From Sindora glabra (lineage: Eukaryota > Streptophyta > Magnoliopsida > Fabales > Fabaceae), in the NCBI GenBank assembly GCA_020226215.1, contig CM035232.1, positions 49,476,179-49,540,178 on the forward strand: a stretch of DNA of 64,000 nucleotides. The letters are read 5' to 3'. Within the stretch, counting starts at the first letter, position 1, and each line of letters starts with the position of its first letter. Both the position numbers and the translations under genes were made by a program. Under the pieces are notes generated by a model. The model did no database searches. It had not been told where the DNA came from and saw only the letters and a list, made by a program, of their open reading frames with translations. Shown piece by piece: positions 1 through 10,788 of this stretch.

Positions 1-1879
1 CTAAACTCAATCTTTATCTTCATCTAATTCCTTTTGTAGAACCCTAGATATTTTTCTGTCCTCTGCCACACATTAGTTTCCTATTGATACTCTTTCAAGT
101 AACATCATTTACAAAGCAAATGCCCTATACCAAGCCACTAATATTCAATTTTGACTATAAATATTCTAGCAAAAAAGCTAAAAACCAACATTAAAAAAAA
201 TATTATAGAAACATGTCGGGTTGATTTTTTTTACTAAAAATTAATGTGAAATGTAAAAAAATAAAAAAAACAAATATTTTGAAAAGAAAGGACATTGATT
301 TTTAATTAAAAAAAAATGTGACAACCATTTTTCACTTTAGTTATATAGCTAACATCATAATGAATATATAATAACACTCGATTAGATGTTGGTCGAAAAT
401 CAACATATAAGCCACTAAACACTCGACTTCAATCAATTATTCCATAATAGTATATAATCAATTATGTCTAAAGAATTGCTCTTTGGATTTACATAATTGG
501 GTATATAATCTATCGTATCCATAGAATTTGCTCTTTGAACCTGCATAATAGATTATATAATTAATTATGCCCTAGTAGAGTTGTTATTCGGGTTTACACA
601 ATCACTTATGTAATCAATTATGTCCGAAAGTTATGCTTTTTGGGCTTACATAGTTGATTATATAATTGATTATACCTAAGTTAGGTTGTTCTCTAGGATT
701 ATATAATCAATTATATAATGATTATATTAAGTCCATTTTCAACCTTTTCTTATCCTAATATTCCTAAAGAACATATTTCATTCTAAGCTTGCATATGGAA
801 ATATATGCATTAGTAGAAACTAATATGAATGTGATTCAACCATGCAAAGTTGTCATTACAGAATAGTTAATTGATGTCAGCCATTAAGAAAATTGCACAT
901 CAAAATATAACTAACATCTAATCAAGTGTTGTTATGAAAAAATTATCACATTAGTTATATAATCGACATGAAATAATAGAATGATGTTGATTCCTATATC
1001 AATTAAATTGTTGTCGTTTCTTCATGGACATACAATCTAGTAATTAGTAATAGTTAAACATATTGATTTATAATAAATAACCATTGTTGAAAATCAAACT
1101 CCAACATTAGTTTTTATTAGCAATTGACATGGAATATAATATATAACATGTTAGTTTTTTTAAATAACTGACATTATATTACCTACTTTTACCCTAAAAA
1201 TGCCTGTTACCCTTTGTCCACCCATTTTATTTTGTCCACCCTCTCTAGCATGTACAACATTTCAAAGGACTCCCAACTAAACTACTCTCAATTTAAATAT
1301 ATATATATATATGGATAAAAACTCCAAATGAATCACAATACTCCAACTATAAAATACATACACACTTCAAGCAAAATAGAAAGCAATGCACACAATCTTA
1401 TATTCAACAAATGCAATACATAATAACTTAATTGAGACAAAAGCCATAATTTCCAATTATATTAATTTCATACAACTTAAACATGAGAATAGATAATACC
1501 TTAAGATTTGCACAATTGAATGACATATGGTCAAGCTATTTCAAATTACAAGGGAATAAAATAAGCACATGATTATTTAATAGTTATGGCAATCATAAAG
1601 AGAAGGTTTATTTGTGAAAGCAAAATTACCTTCTAATTTGTCTTATATATTTTTCTTCCTAAGTATATTTAAGTCATTATTAATATATGTCTTTCACATG
1701 AAACTTGTATAAGCTAATTTTTTTTTATTAATGGAATACAAACTAATAAATAAGCAATTATGTATGTAAGCATAACTTTAAATTAGAAGACATTAGTACC
1801 TTGAACTTATGATAAAAAATTTATTTGGTAGCATCATCAATCCATATCCCTTTACTATAATCTTTTTACACATAAAATT
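1..1879. mobile_element. Left flank of CACTA element 1, non-coding
   Basis: This stretch lies downstream (3') of the minus-strand TNP2 relic and has no credible ORF. It carries short dispersed motifs such as AACTAACAT and GTTAGTTTTT at about 340-420 and 880-1160. The same motifs recur near the other CACTA ends in the window (about 18.9, 22.6 and 32.1 kb), as expected of subterminal repeats. No left terminus is visible, so the element probably starts before position 1. A short TA run lies near 1300. Assignment to the element is inferred from position and shared motifs. Confidence 0.5.
454..710. repeat. Five-unit minisatellite with palindromic core (about 52 bp)
   Basis: Units begin near 454, 505, 557, 610 and 662, with a partial unit at 703. 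Each starts with a variant of ATAATCAATTATG and ends with a variant of ACATAATTGATTAT, so neighbouring units meet in a palindrome. Copies have diverged clearly, which indicates age. There is no coding potential. Confidence 0.8.
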
Positions 1880-3690
1880 CTTTTAAATTGCTTTCATGAT
1901 GAACTAGAGGTAGTACTAATGAGAAAGGAAGTGTATCATTAATACTAGTAGCTATATCTTCTTCATTCCCATTTCCAAGAATTTGTTTCTTCCTTTAAAA
2001 AATCATAGCCCACTTATTATCAACTAGGTCTAACACAAAAAAAAAATTATTTTGCTTAAAAAGTTGTTATGAACAGCTTCCTTTTATGAACCTCCTTACT
2101 AAGATCCACTAATGTAAATCTTAGCTTTTCCACGTGAATGCTGTCATTATTCTCCATCCACTTACATCAAAAGATAAGCTCCCTAAATTAGATATAGTTG
2201 AGCTTCCATATGTCTTTGATGACCCTATAATATGACATGGTCATATAGATTGGATTTTTATCTTTAGCACTAGAGACATGCATTGCCTATGCTCCTAGAA
2301 TGACTTTATTACTTTGTATGGTGGTCTTACCATCTCATGCCTTTACATAAAGAGAATATCTATTAATATTTTCATATTCTTAATAAGATATGATATCCAT
2401 GTAAGGCTTGTTAGCTAACCATCTTATAATCTTGAAAACAATATCTAATATTTCATCCAACATGCTTCACACTTGATTACAAAACTATATGATGAAATTT
2501 TTATTATGTTTAGTTTATATCCACTTCTAATTCTTGCCATAATTAAGCTCTTTTATAAAAGCAATATGCTCTTCCATGTGAGGCTCAATCTCTTCACTAT
2601 TTTATAGCACATAAAAGTGTGTCTATGCTTACATTTCATGAATTACACTCTTCACTGAGGTCCTTAATGTACCTTTTCCTAAAAAATTTTCTTCATGTTA
2701 AGGCTTGGGAAACCTAAGAGTATTTGCATTTGACGAGCATTTTATGTTAAACTCCATAACCTTCTTGATAATATACCTTTCAATGATACAACCTTTAGGC
2801 TTATTCCAGTTATGCACATACTTTTTTTAAGATCTTCATATATTGTTCCATTGGGTATATCCACCTTAAGTAAATTGGTCTATAAATTTTTATCTTTCTC
2901 ACTAAATACATAACCAAATGCACCATAATATTAAAGAATGAAACTAAAAAACACATTTCAAATTAATATAGTGTGACAATAACATCCCTCTATATGTCAT
3001 CTAAATCTTCTAGGTTAATGACCTTCACACATACTACATTGAAGAATAAATAAAATCTCATGATAGATTATCTCACATTTTTAAGCAATATTCCTCAAAT
3101 GGTGATTGGTAAAAATTATTGCATCAAAGCATGATAATCACAAGATTTTAAGTGACTAATTTTAGATATTTCATAGAAATAAGGCTTTTGATGTTGGAAA
3201 AATACCCTTAGGGCACCTTAGATTTATGTCAATACTTGTAAAAAAAATTTTACTCATGCTTAGACAATTTATGACATGCCAAAGGCAAATATGTATGTTG
3301 ACTGCTTTTTTTTTTTAATGCCAGTTTCTTTTATATAACTATCTTCATGAGCATTCTAACTAAATTATCACATGCATTTTTCTTCACATGTATGATATCA
3401 ATGTTATACCTAACAACAAATCTTTTTAGTCTGGAAATTAAAAAATATGAACCACTTCTTCCATAAAGTGTTGCCATTTATTGATGCATTGGGTTTGCAA
3501 AATGATGTTAATATTTTTTACTCTTTCATAAGCCTTTTGCCTAGTTAAAGAATTTGAAGCCATTATTTACTCCAATAAAATATTAAAATCCGTTCTTAGC
3601 CTATAATATGTAAAAAAGGTAGAAATCTCTTACGACTGAAATACACTATTTTCTTCTAATTCTTAAGGTGATAAAAGAACATGTCATTTT

Positions 3691-3972
3691 CATAAATAAA
3701 GCATGCTCTGCGCCTTTTAATGCTATTACCTAACTAGTTTCTATAAATTGAGAATTCATTGATTGTGCAAAAAATAATGGCATGCATCTTAAAAGACTAT
3801 TAATGTTATGCATCTAACACAAACATATTTTCATAAATAAGGCATGCTCTACACCTTTTAATGCTATTACCTAACTAGTTTCTATAAATTAAGAAATCAT
3901 TGATTGTGCAAAAAAGAATGGCATGCATCTTAAAAGACTATTGATGTTATGCATCTAACACAAACATATTTT
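3691..3972. repeat. Tandem duplication, 2 x 141 bp
   Basis: The segment 3691-3831 is repeated at 3832-3972 with only a few differences, for example CTGCGCC versus CTACACC. It lies inside the TNP2 relic. The high identity means it arose after most of the surrounding decay. Confidence 0.9.
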
Positions 3973-4406
3973 CACCCCATATTAGTCTTAAATCTTCAAC
4001 GAGTGATGCCAAGAAGATGTCTATATCATTTTTTCATTGCTTAGGTTTTAATATCAACAATGTTAACTTTACATATTTCTACTCTATACATGACGAACGA
4101 AGAAGACTGTAAATCATTAATATTACAAGCCATGTGCTATATTTGTTGCTCTTATTATCGTTAGCTCATTCCATTAACTCACAGCATAAGTTTTAAGTTT
4201 ATAGCTTTTTTAACAAATTAAAGAATAATAAATCGATCATTCTCCATTGAGAAAAATCACTTGGGTGATGAAGCTTTTTATTAGTAATTATCAGTTTTGC
4301 ATGTTATGCTAAGTTTTTAACATCTTCTATACTAGCAAATATATATTTAAACCTTAGTATGATAGGAAGATACCATAATAACTTAGCTAAAGATCCTTCC
4401 TTGACA

Positions 4407-4411
4407 CTCTT
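4407..4411. repeat. Target site duplication, left copy (CTCTT)
   Basis: CTCTT directly precedes the TG of the left LTR and is repeated directly after the CA of the right LTR at 17665-17669. A 5-bp duplication is standard for Ty3/gypsy integrases. Confidence 0.95.
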
Positions 4412-5035
4412 TGACCTCTAAAATCCGCAAGTGCACGGTTAAGTCTAGTTATAGTATAAAAGATTATCGTTCTCCACAGGGATTGTAGGTTGAGTACTAA
4501 CTAAATCTCAAGCAAAATTATCTAGGCAGATCAATTGATAGTGGAATTCAAGATTAAAGTGCAAAAACAGAGATTAACTTGTCAAAATAAGGTTTGATTC
4601 AGTGGAGAAAAAGTGTACTTAGCTTAAGGATCTCTTGTACATTTCATTATGGAATGAATATAACTTTCTAACTTGGTTTACTGTTAATTATGATTGCTGG
4701 ATCACCAAAATTAAGCTATACCTCATTGCAAGGCTACTAGCTACTAACCAAGAGATTAAGTGTCCAGAATTACTCTAGTAACCACTAATCAAGGTTGCAT
4801 TAACTCTGTTCAGAATCCATTCTTGGACATTTCATCCTGTGCAAAAGAATTCAACCAGCTTAATTCCTAAGTCTAATTGATATTCCCAATGATCATGCAA
4901 GATCCAATTAATTGACTGGTCATTTCAACCTAGAATCAACTAATCCATTTTTCCAATCCAATATTCCGGATATATTGGCTTGTTCAAAACAAATCAGCAA
5001 GATCAAATCATAATTCAACAGTAAAACAAGCTAGA

Positions 5036-5042
5036 TTATATA
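5036..5042 (-). promoter_or_regulatory. Candidate TATA box in the LTR
   Basis: The minus strand reads TATATAA here, about 300 bp downstream of the U3 hairpin repeats in element orientation. The same motif is at 16791-16797 in the 5' LTR, where it would drive the genomic RNA. AT-rich sequence makes chance matches common, so this is tentative. Confidence 0.35.
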
Positions 5043-5348
5043 AAATTCAGTTCCATAACTCCATGAACAAGTTCACCTAAGCTAAGTACAGAGGTTTAGT
5101 GTGAGATCATCATAAGATCAGAAGAAAACAAGAAAACAGAGGAGGAAGCCAAACAATCCATGAAGATCTACAAATTTCTTGCTTGATTCTTCAATTTCTT
5201 GCTTGGATCCGTGTTAGAAGGCGCCTTTGATGAGCTTTTTGGTCTCTCCTAGGGCTTCTCCCAGCAACTCCCTTGTTAATTCTCAGAATTCTCTCCCTTC
5301 CACACTTCTCTTCGCAGGATTTCGCGCGAAACTTATATTCTTTGATGT

Positions 5349-5690
5349 ACACGGGGTCCAACACGGCCCGTGTTTTACCCCGTGTTTCTCAGCGAAAGTT
5401 TGAGCAGCAAGGAACACGTTGTGTGACACGCCCCGTGTTCTTCTACGAATTGTCAAGCAGCAATGTACACGGGGTAGTACACGTCCCGTGTTCTACCCCG
5501 TGTTTCTCAGCGAAGACTGATCAGCATACTACACGGGGTGTGACACCCTCCGTGTTCTTCAGAGGCGAATGGCAGTAATATACACGGGGTGTGACACGTC
5601 CCGTGTTCACACCCGTGTTCTTCTCTGAGTAGCCCAGTGAAGTCACGAAGCCATCCAGAAGGGAACACGGGGTTACCATTACCCCGTGTT
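5349..5690. repeat. Hairpin-repeat array in U3 of the 3' LTR (six units)
   Basis: Unit cores lie at about 5349-5387, 5413-5439, 5467-5504, 5531-5556, 5582-5619 and 5665-5690. A full unit has ACACGGGGT, then ACACG(G/T)CCCGTGTT, then ACCCCGTGTT. The outer arms are perfect 9-bp inverted repeats, and the middle block is itself nearly palindromic. Most units are followed by TTCTC or TTCTT. The array is far richer in GC and CpG than its AT-rich surroundings. Function is unknown; position in U3 suggests a regulatory or silencing role. Confidence 0.9.
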
Positions 5691-5897
5691 CTTTACTGAG
5701 TAGACAATCTTGCTTCAATGCTTCATGATTTGAATGGTTTTGCCTCTAAATTCTTTTCTAATGCTCATATGTTTCATTTCATGCCCTGAAAACAAGATAT
5801 AGAGCATCTAAGTATCTTTTTCAATCAATTTTGCACAAAATACTAAGTAAATGAGTGATAAAACACATAGAATTTAGGTGTATTTGTGCACTTATCA

Positions 5898-5909
5898 ATT
5901 CCCCCACAC
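5898..5909 (-). other. Polypurine tract of the Athila element
   Basis: The minus strand reads GTGTGGGGGAAT directly before the TG of the 3' LTR. This is the position and composition expected of the plus-strand primer. Confidence 0.88.
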
Positions 5910-7669
5910 TTGAATCTTGCTCGTCCTCGAGCAAGGAAGTAAGAGAACAAGAAAATCTACTCCAATTTTATTCACTTCTCTTTCTTTTTTTTTTTTATAT
6001 ATCATGCAATCATTCAACAAATCAAAGATTAGGATCAAGTCATGCCAAGCAACTCAATGAAAATAAAGCTACTAAACAAGTAAATCTTTAGCATAGAAGC
6101 AAAAGAGAAAAGCCTCACAGGTAAAGTGTTTACTCTCACTCTCAAAACAAGGCTAGTGTTTACTCTCAAGTCAATCATCTCATGGCTTAATGCTACCATA
6201 TGCTTGCACAAACTCTAATCTCCACTACTATAATGTAAATTACATGCAAATCAGAGGACTTTATTAGGAAAAAGGTGAGGATAGGGGATAGGAACAACAA
6301 AGGGTGAGAAGTGATTGAACCCCTGAGTTTGAAGGAAAAAGACACAATGGTCATGAATTTGACCATTGTCAAGTTCCAATACTCAGCTTAACATAATTCC
6401 TTGCATCAACCCTTGCTTCAACCTCATTTCTTCTCCTTTTGATTTTCATGATCATTTTTTTTTCATTTCATTTTTTTTTATATACAGATAATTCAGCAAA
6501 CACAACACATTTTCTTCTTCTTCTCTTTTTTTTTTTTAATTATTCCCAACAAGCTTTTCTTCCCTTTTCTTCTTCCCAAATTATTTATTTGACACCATCT
6601 TTTTATGGTTTTTTTTTTTAATTCAACAATAAAACTTATCCAACTAGCAGCACTAAGTAAGGACCTCTAAAATAGCCAAACTCATATAATGTGTCTAAGC
6701 TCCCTCAAACTCTAAGGTTCAAGTTCACCTTGGGCAGTGGCTTGGGGTATATATGGTATGGCTAGGCTAGAAATGAAGGTTTAAAGCTCAAAGTGGCTAA
6801 CTAGGGAAAAGTTTTAGGGAAGATTAAAGAAAAGGATTCAAATAAGCCAAACAAGTAAAAAGAAGGGCAAAGAAACATGGCCTCATCATTTTTGACATGC
6901 AAAGCACATAAAATATAGCCTCAAAAAGAAAAAATGCAAGTTCTAGAGCACAAAGACAAGAGTGATGACATAATCCCTCAAGAAGAAAAGAAATGAGCTT
7001 TAATTGTAATGAGTAAATAGCTCAAAAGGCTCAAATCTCACAAGGGTTAATCATGCTCATTTCTCTTAGCTTCAAGCTTTAGATTTTCCTTATCAAGTTG
7101 CAAAATATTCATTTAGGAAGCAGGGCATGAATCAATCTCTTTATTCAATGAATTGTCTTACAAAATTTTTTATTTTTTATTTTTTTTTATTAATGAAATT
7201 GGAGCGAATTTCAGTACTCAAAATTCTCTCAGTCAATCAAACAAGTTCAAGTGCAGAACATTGCAAGCACAGCTCCCCCACACTTAAAATTGGACATTGT
7301 CCTCAATGTGCACAAGAGTAAATGGGAAAAGAGATAGAAAACATATGGGGAACTGAAACTTCCCTGACATGCGGATGATGGCTGTCCAATATATCGCATG
7401 TAGATCCAGAAGGAGAGACGAGGTGGGAGAGAAAGAGAACCGGTACTCTAAAAGAAAGCAGATAAAATACTAGAAAAGAAATGCTGTTAGTATTTATAGA
7501 AATTTAACATCAAAAGTGCAAGAAAATAAAAAAGAAGAAAGCAATATAATAAAGAGTAAAATAAGTGCAAAGTCAATATATATACAGACCAGATAAATGG
7601 GGATAGATATGAAGAATAAGTAAAAAGAAAAACAGAATAGCTAATCAACAATGTAGTAATCAAACTAAA
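5910..7669 (-). other. Long 3' untranslated region of the Athila element
   Basis: No credible ORF lies between the env-like stop codon and the 3' LTR. It contains several T-rich runs (5985-6000, 6465-6540, 6605-6620, 7165-7190) and the internal polypurine-like tract at 7272-7285. The predicted peptides here are low-complexity Phe/Leu-rich readings of T runs. Confidence 0.7.
7272..7285 (-). other. Second, internal polypurine-like tract
   Basis: The minus strand reads AAGTGTGGGGGAGC. It shares AAGTGTGGGGGA with the true tract at 5898-5909 and is preceded on that strand by the inverted repeat ACATTGAGGACAATGT. It could act as an extra plus-strand primer. That role is inferred from similarity only. 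Confidence 0.6.
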
Positions 7670-8872
7670 CTACTGAGTAGGGGGATCCGGGTCAGCAGGG
7701 GAAGAAGAGTGGAATAGGTGGAACAGAGGTTCCACCATGCCCTCTATATGCCTGGAGCGCCTGTCCAAGTCATCATAGAGTCCCTCAATCCGCGTCTGAC
7801 GCTCGGATACCAGACGGAGCTCCGCCAAGATCTACTGCTGGCCAGAAAGGATGTCTCTGAAGTATGCTTCATGTGGAACTCTGCTCCCGGTGGAAGAAGA
7901 AGGACCAACATGAGGAGCTGTGTCATCATCTGGCATATGCTGCTGCTGCTGCTGCTCTGCCTGGGTCTGCTGTGGCTCTACCGGATGGATCCCCATGGCT
8001 ATGAGAATGCCCCTTCGAAGGGGTGCCATGTGTGATACAATGGTAAGAGAACCATAAGGCCGGTCGAAGACTCCTAGCCGTCTGGCTAGTCAAGTAATGT
8101 AAGGGCCAGCAGCTATACTACCAACTCTCTTATCCGTGGCCTGAGCTGAGAAAAAGTGAGCGAATGCTCCTCCAATATTGATAGGCACTTTCTCAATCAT
8201 GCTATAGAGGAACAGAATATCAGCGTTGCTCACAACTCTATAGCTGTGCCCTCGCCCGCTCAGAGTATGACTGAAGATGGAGTGAAGGACCCTCCAGGAA
8301 ATCTTCCTAAGGCTAGACGCCTTACTCTTGGCGGGATCATATGTATGCCCAGTAGCTATATCGATCCATACGCGCCACTCCTAGAGCCCGTGTGGCAGTC
8401 CGACCAGCATGTCCTTGTACTCCGGAGTGGTCACAAAATCCATAGAATAAAGTCCCAGGCGAACAGACAGCTGGGTGATACTCATAGAGTAAGTAATGCC
8501 GCCGAGCCTGAACTGAACTGTATCAGGGGAGTCCACCGTCCCAAAATACCTCTCTAAATAGAATGTACTGAGGAACTCCAAGGTGAGCTCCCTGTAGGTG
8601 GGCTCCCTAATCTCAAAGAAGGTCTCCCAGGCTCCCACACTTATAAGCTCGCGTATCTCTTCCTCTAGCTCAAATTCCCTCAGCACTCCCCAATCTAAGA
8701 ATCTTCCTTCTACAATTGGCTTATCCTTGTGCCTATCGCAAGCTTGGATGTAAGCCTCTTCAGGAAACTCTAAGAAGGGATGCGTGGGTCCTCTAGAGGA
8801 TGTCCCTCTAGATGAACTACCTTTAGTAGACTTTCTAGCTGTAGTCTTTTGCCTCTTTGACATTGTCTGCAA
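7670..8872 (-). pseudogene. Athila env-like / ATHILA ORF1-family protein with three in-frame stops
   Basis: One reading frame of about 400 codons begins at the ATG at 8872 (MQTMSKRQKTTARKS) and ends at TAG 7670-7672. Premature stops interrupt it at 8381-8383 (TAG), 8090-8092 (TGA) and 7832-7834 (TAG). The basic, Ser-rich N-terminus (about residues 1-30) is followed by FLEFPEEAYIQ and by a segment with LHSIFSHTLSGRG and GPYIT. These match the ORF that Athila elements carry after pol, called env-like or ATHILA ORF1. A Gln-rich stretch follows near 7950-7980. The TGA sits where the family normally continues GPYITR, so an Arg CGA-to-TGA change is likely. Whether such proteins are true envelopes is unproven, and I see no convincing membrane segment here. 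Confidence 0.78.
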
Positions 8873-9766
8873 AAGGAATTTACAGGGTGAGAGAGTGTAG
8901 CAAGAGTATATCAGCCAGCAGCAACTCTAAGAACAAAAATTTATCAACAGTCAGCATCCAATCATTCAATATTCAATAAATGTCAAGTTTATCAACAATG
9001 TATCAGTCAGCAGATCAAAAGGTAATAGTTCAATGCCATATATGCAATGGAGTGATCATGTCAATGAGGTAAAGCAGGGAATCAGAGAAATCCTCTAAAG
9101 CTTGCAATCCAAGTAATCAAAGCATTCCAATTCAAACAGGTAAAGAGTCAATACATATAAGCAAGCCATCAATCAACATCCAATCAGTGAAATGTAATGA
9201 TCATTAAGGTCAGTTAATCAAACTCATCCATCAATTCAACAATACAAGACCTATGAATGAAAGATTCAAACTCAATTCATCAATCTAAGATTCTATTTTG
9301 ATCAAATAAGCAACAAAGAAGTAGCTTCAATCAAGCAAACAAGTGAATTTCCATGTACAGTACGTTGTAAACTCATTCAATCAATCTATCAAACATCAAT
9401 TTCAGAGTATTTCAACATTCCCATGAAGTCTAACATGTAATGGAAGTTAGTAATCATTAGAAATATCAATAAACTTCAAGGATTTCAAAGGAAATGCACT
9501 AACCTCTTGAGATGATGAACAAAAACCCTAGTTCATATTGAAATGAGAAGAAGGATTCAAATCACAGCTTTTCAACCAATTAAATCACAAATCAATTAGC
9601 TAAACAAGCTTAAATGGCAAAATGAAGCACTTCGATCGGTGTATTTTGGCAGTATGGAGTGCGAAAATGCAAGGAAAAATGTTGGGGCAGCGAGGAAGAA
9701 GAAGAAAATGGGGGAAAATCTGGAAAAATCTGGTTTGGTGATGATTAAAAGCTCCTTCGCACAGGA
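8873..9766 (-). other. Non-coding spacer upstream of the env-like ORF
   Basis: No ORF of note. The 8940-9480 part is rich in simple CAAT/TCAA-type words such as ATCAATC and CAATTCA. In a spliced env-like mRNA the acceptor would lie in or near this stretch, but I cannot place one with confidence. Confidence 0.55.
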
Positions 9767-10306
9767 ACACGGGGTTGAACACGACCCGTGTTTGAACCCG
9801 TGTTCTTATGCGGATGAGCGCGCTGGATTTCAAAAATTTACACGGGGTCTGACATACCCCGTGTTCACCCTATGTTTCTCTCTGAAAGAAGATAACAATC
9901 CTCGCAATTGTACACGGGATAAAACACATCCCGTGTTTTGTCCCGTGTTTCTCTCTGGATGGTAATAACAAAATGCGCGGAAGTACACGGGGTATAACAC
10001 TACCCGTGTTGTACCCCGTGTTTCCCTCTGGAAGTCTCAAGTTCAATAGCCCTCATCATCATAGGTTCAATCAGTAAGGTACACGGGGATGGACACGTCC
10101 CGTGTTCAACACCGTGTATCTCTCTGGACTTCCATGAGAATCACAAAGTTTTTACGCGAATCAGTCAGTGAGGAACACGGGGTTGTACACGGTCGTGTTG
10201 AACACCGTGTTTCTCACTGGACTACGTTGAAAATCACAAGTTCCCTAAAATTGGTGAGACAGTGGGAAACACGGGGTAGTACACGGCCCGTGTTTACACC
10301 GTGTTT
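9767..10306. repeat. Internal hairpin-repeat array (seven units)
   Basis: Units lie at about 9767-9804, 9840-9875, 9912-9948, 9984-10023, 10081-10120, 10174-10211 and 10269-10306. They have the same three-part design as the U3 units: ACACGGGG, a middle ACACG-CCCGTGTT block, then ACCCCGTGTT or ACACCGTGTT, followed here by CTCTCTGGA. Spacing is about 70-95 bp. The array sits between pol and the env-like ORF. Peptides predicted across it (9639-9965, 10089-10415) are by-products of the repeats. Confidence 0.9.
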
Positions 10307-10572
10307 CTCTCTGAACTTCATTTTAAGCTTTCTGCTCAAGAAAACAGACAACAATCATCAATTCATGCCTAATCTACCTCAAAGACAGAATCCACAAGCA
10401 AAAATGAGCATTTAACATCAACACTTAATGGCTTAAATTCCTCCACTACTCAAAAACTAAGATTAAAAAGTAGAAAACTAAGAATGAATAGGCAAGAGAA
10501 CAAAGAAACAAACTTGGGTTGCCTCCCAAGAAGCGCTTGTTTAAGGTCATAAGCTCGACCCCTGTTTCTTTA

Positions 10573-10788
10573 TTAGTCTGGTGCTTCCATCATTGGTGGG
10601 CCCGCAACGTAGTTCTTCAATCTTTGGCCATTTACTTTGAAGTTGCCGGTGCTTTCACTCCAAATTTCCACAGCTCCAAATGGATACACTTTCTTCACAA
10701 GGTATGGTCCAGTCCATCTGGTTTTTAGCTTTCCTGGAAATAATTTGAATCTCGAACTGAATAAGAGCACCAAGTCTCCTTCGTGAAA
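10573..10788 (-). pseudogene. Athila pol C-terminal tail, after a premature stop
   Basis: This stretch continues the integrase frame after the TAA at 10789-10791. It reads [10 protein letters not shown], then [16 protein letters not shown] and [11 protein letters not shown], the typical C-terminal domain of plant gypsy integrases that binds DNA non-specifically. It ends at TAA 10573-10575. The stop upstream most simply replaces a Glu (GAA to TAA) before FHEGD. A Met-initiated piece begins at 10773, but independent translation is unlikely. Confidence 0.85.

Larger units (their letters stand above)
1880..4411 (-). pseudogene. CACTA TNP2-like transposase, C-terminal part (broken)
   Basis: Reading the minus strand with tolerance for stops and frameshifts gives recognisable segments of the TNP2 family of plant En/Spm elements. 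A segment starting VHNWNKPKGCIIERYI lies around 2725-2820 and matches the conserved C-terminal region (DUF4218 type). WLANKPYMDIISY at about 2370-2430 and MSYYRVIKDIWKL at about 2190-2240, followed by FTLVDLSKE near 2100-2130, match the DUF4216 type. Stops are frequent, so no functional protein is possible. The N-terminal part continues beyond the inserted retrotransposon at 17665-18112. TNP2 recognises CACTA ends and catalyses excision and insertion in the nucleus. The exact 3' limit near 1880 is approximate. Confidence 0.8.
4412..5897 (-). repeat. 3' LTR of the Athila element (1486 bp)
   Basis: On the minus strand it starts TGATAAGTGCAC and ends GAGGTCA, giving TG...CA ends. Compared with the 5' LTR at 16167-17664 I find differences at 4437 (G, versus A at 16192), 5627 (G, versus A at 17382) and 5809 (T, versus A at 17576), plus a 12-bp absence near 5669-5672. 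U3 is the high-coordinate side and holds the hairpin repeats at 5349-5690. The 101-residue ORF across U3 is an artefact of those repeats. Confidence 0.96.

Noticed and set aside
5273..5578. 101-residue ORF in the left LTR, identical to one at 17028-17333
   Set aside because: It lies on the antisense strand of the element and runs through the hairpin repeats. Identity of the two copies only reflects LTR identity.
7718..8557. Plus-strand ORFs of 105 and 133 residues
   Set aside because: They are shadows of the minus-strand env-like frame, which has family similarity.
5349..10306. Regular repeats with spacers, considered as a CRISPR-like array
   Set aside because: Units are variable palindromes with related spacers inside a plant retrotransposon, and there are no cas genes.
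9639..10415. Two 108-residue plus-strand ORFs across the internal array
   Set aside because: They are produced by the GC-rich repeats being open in one frame. They are antisense to the element and match no family.
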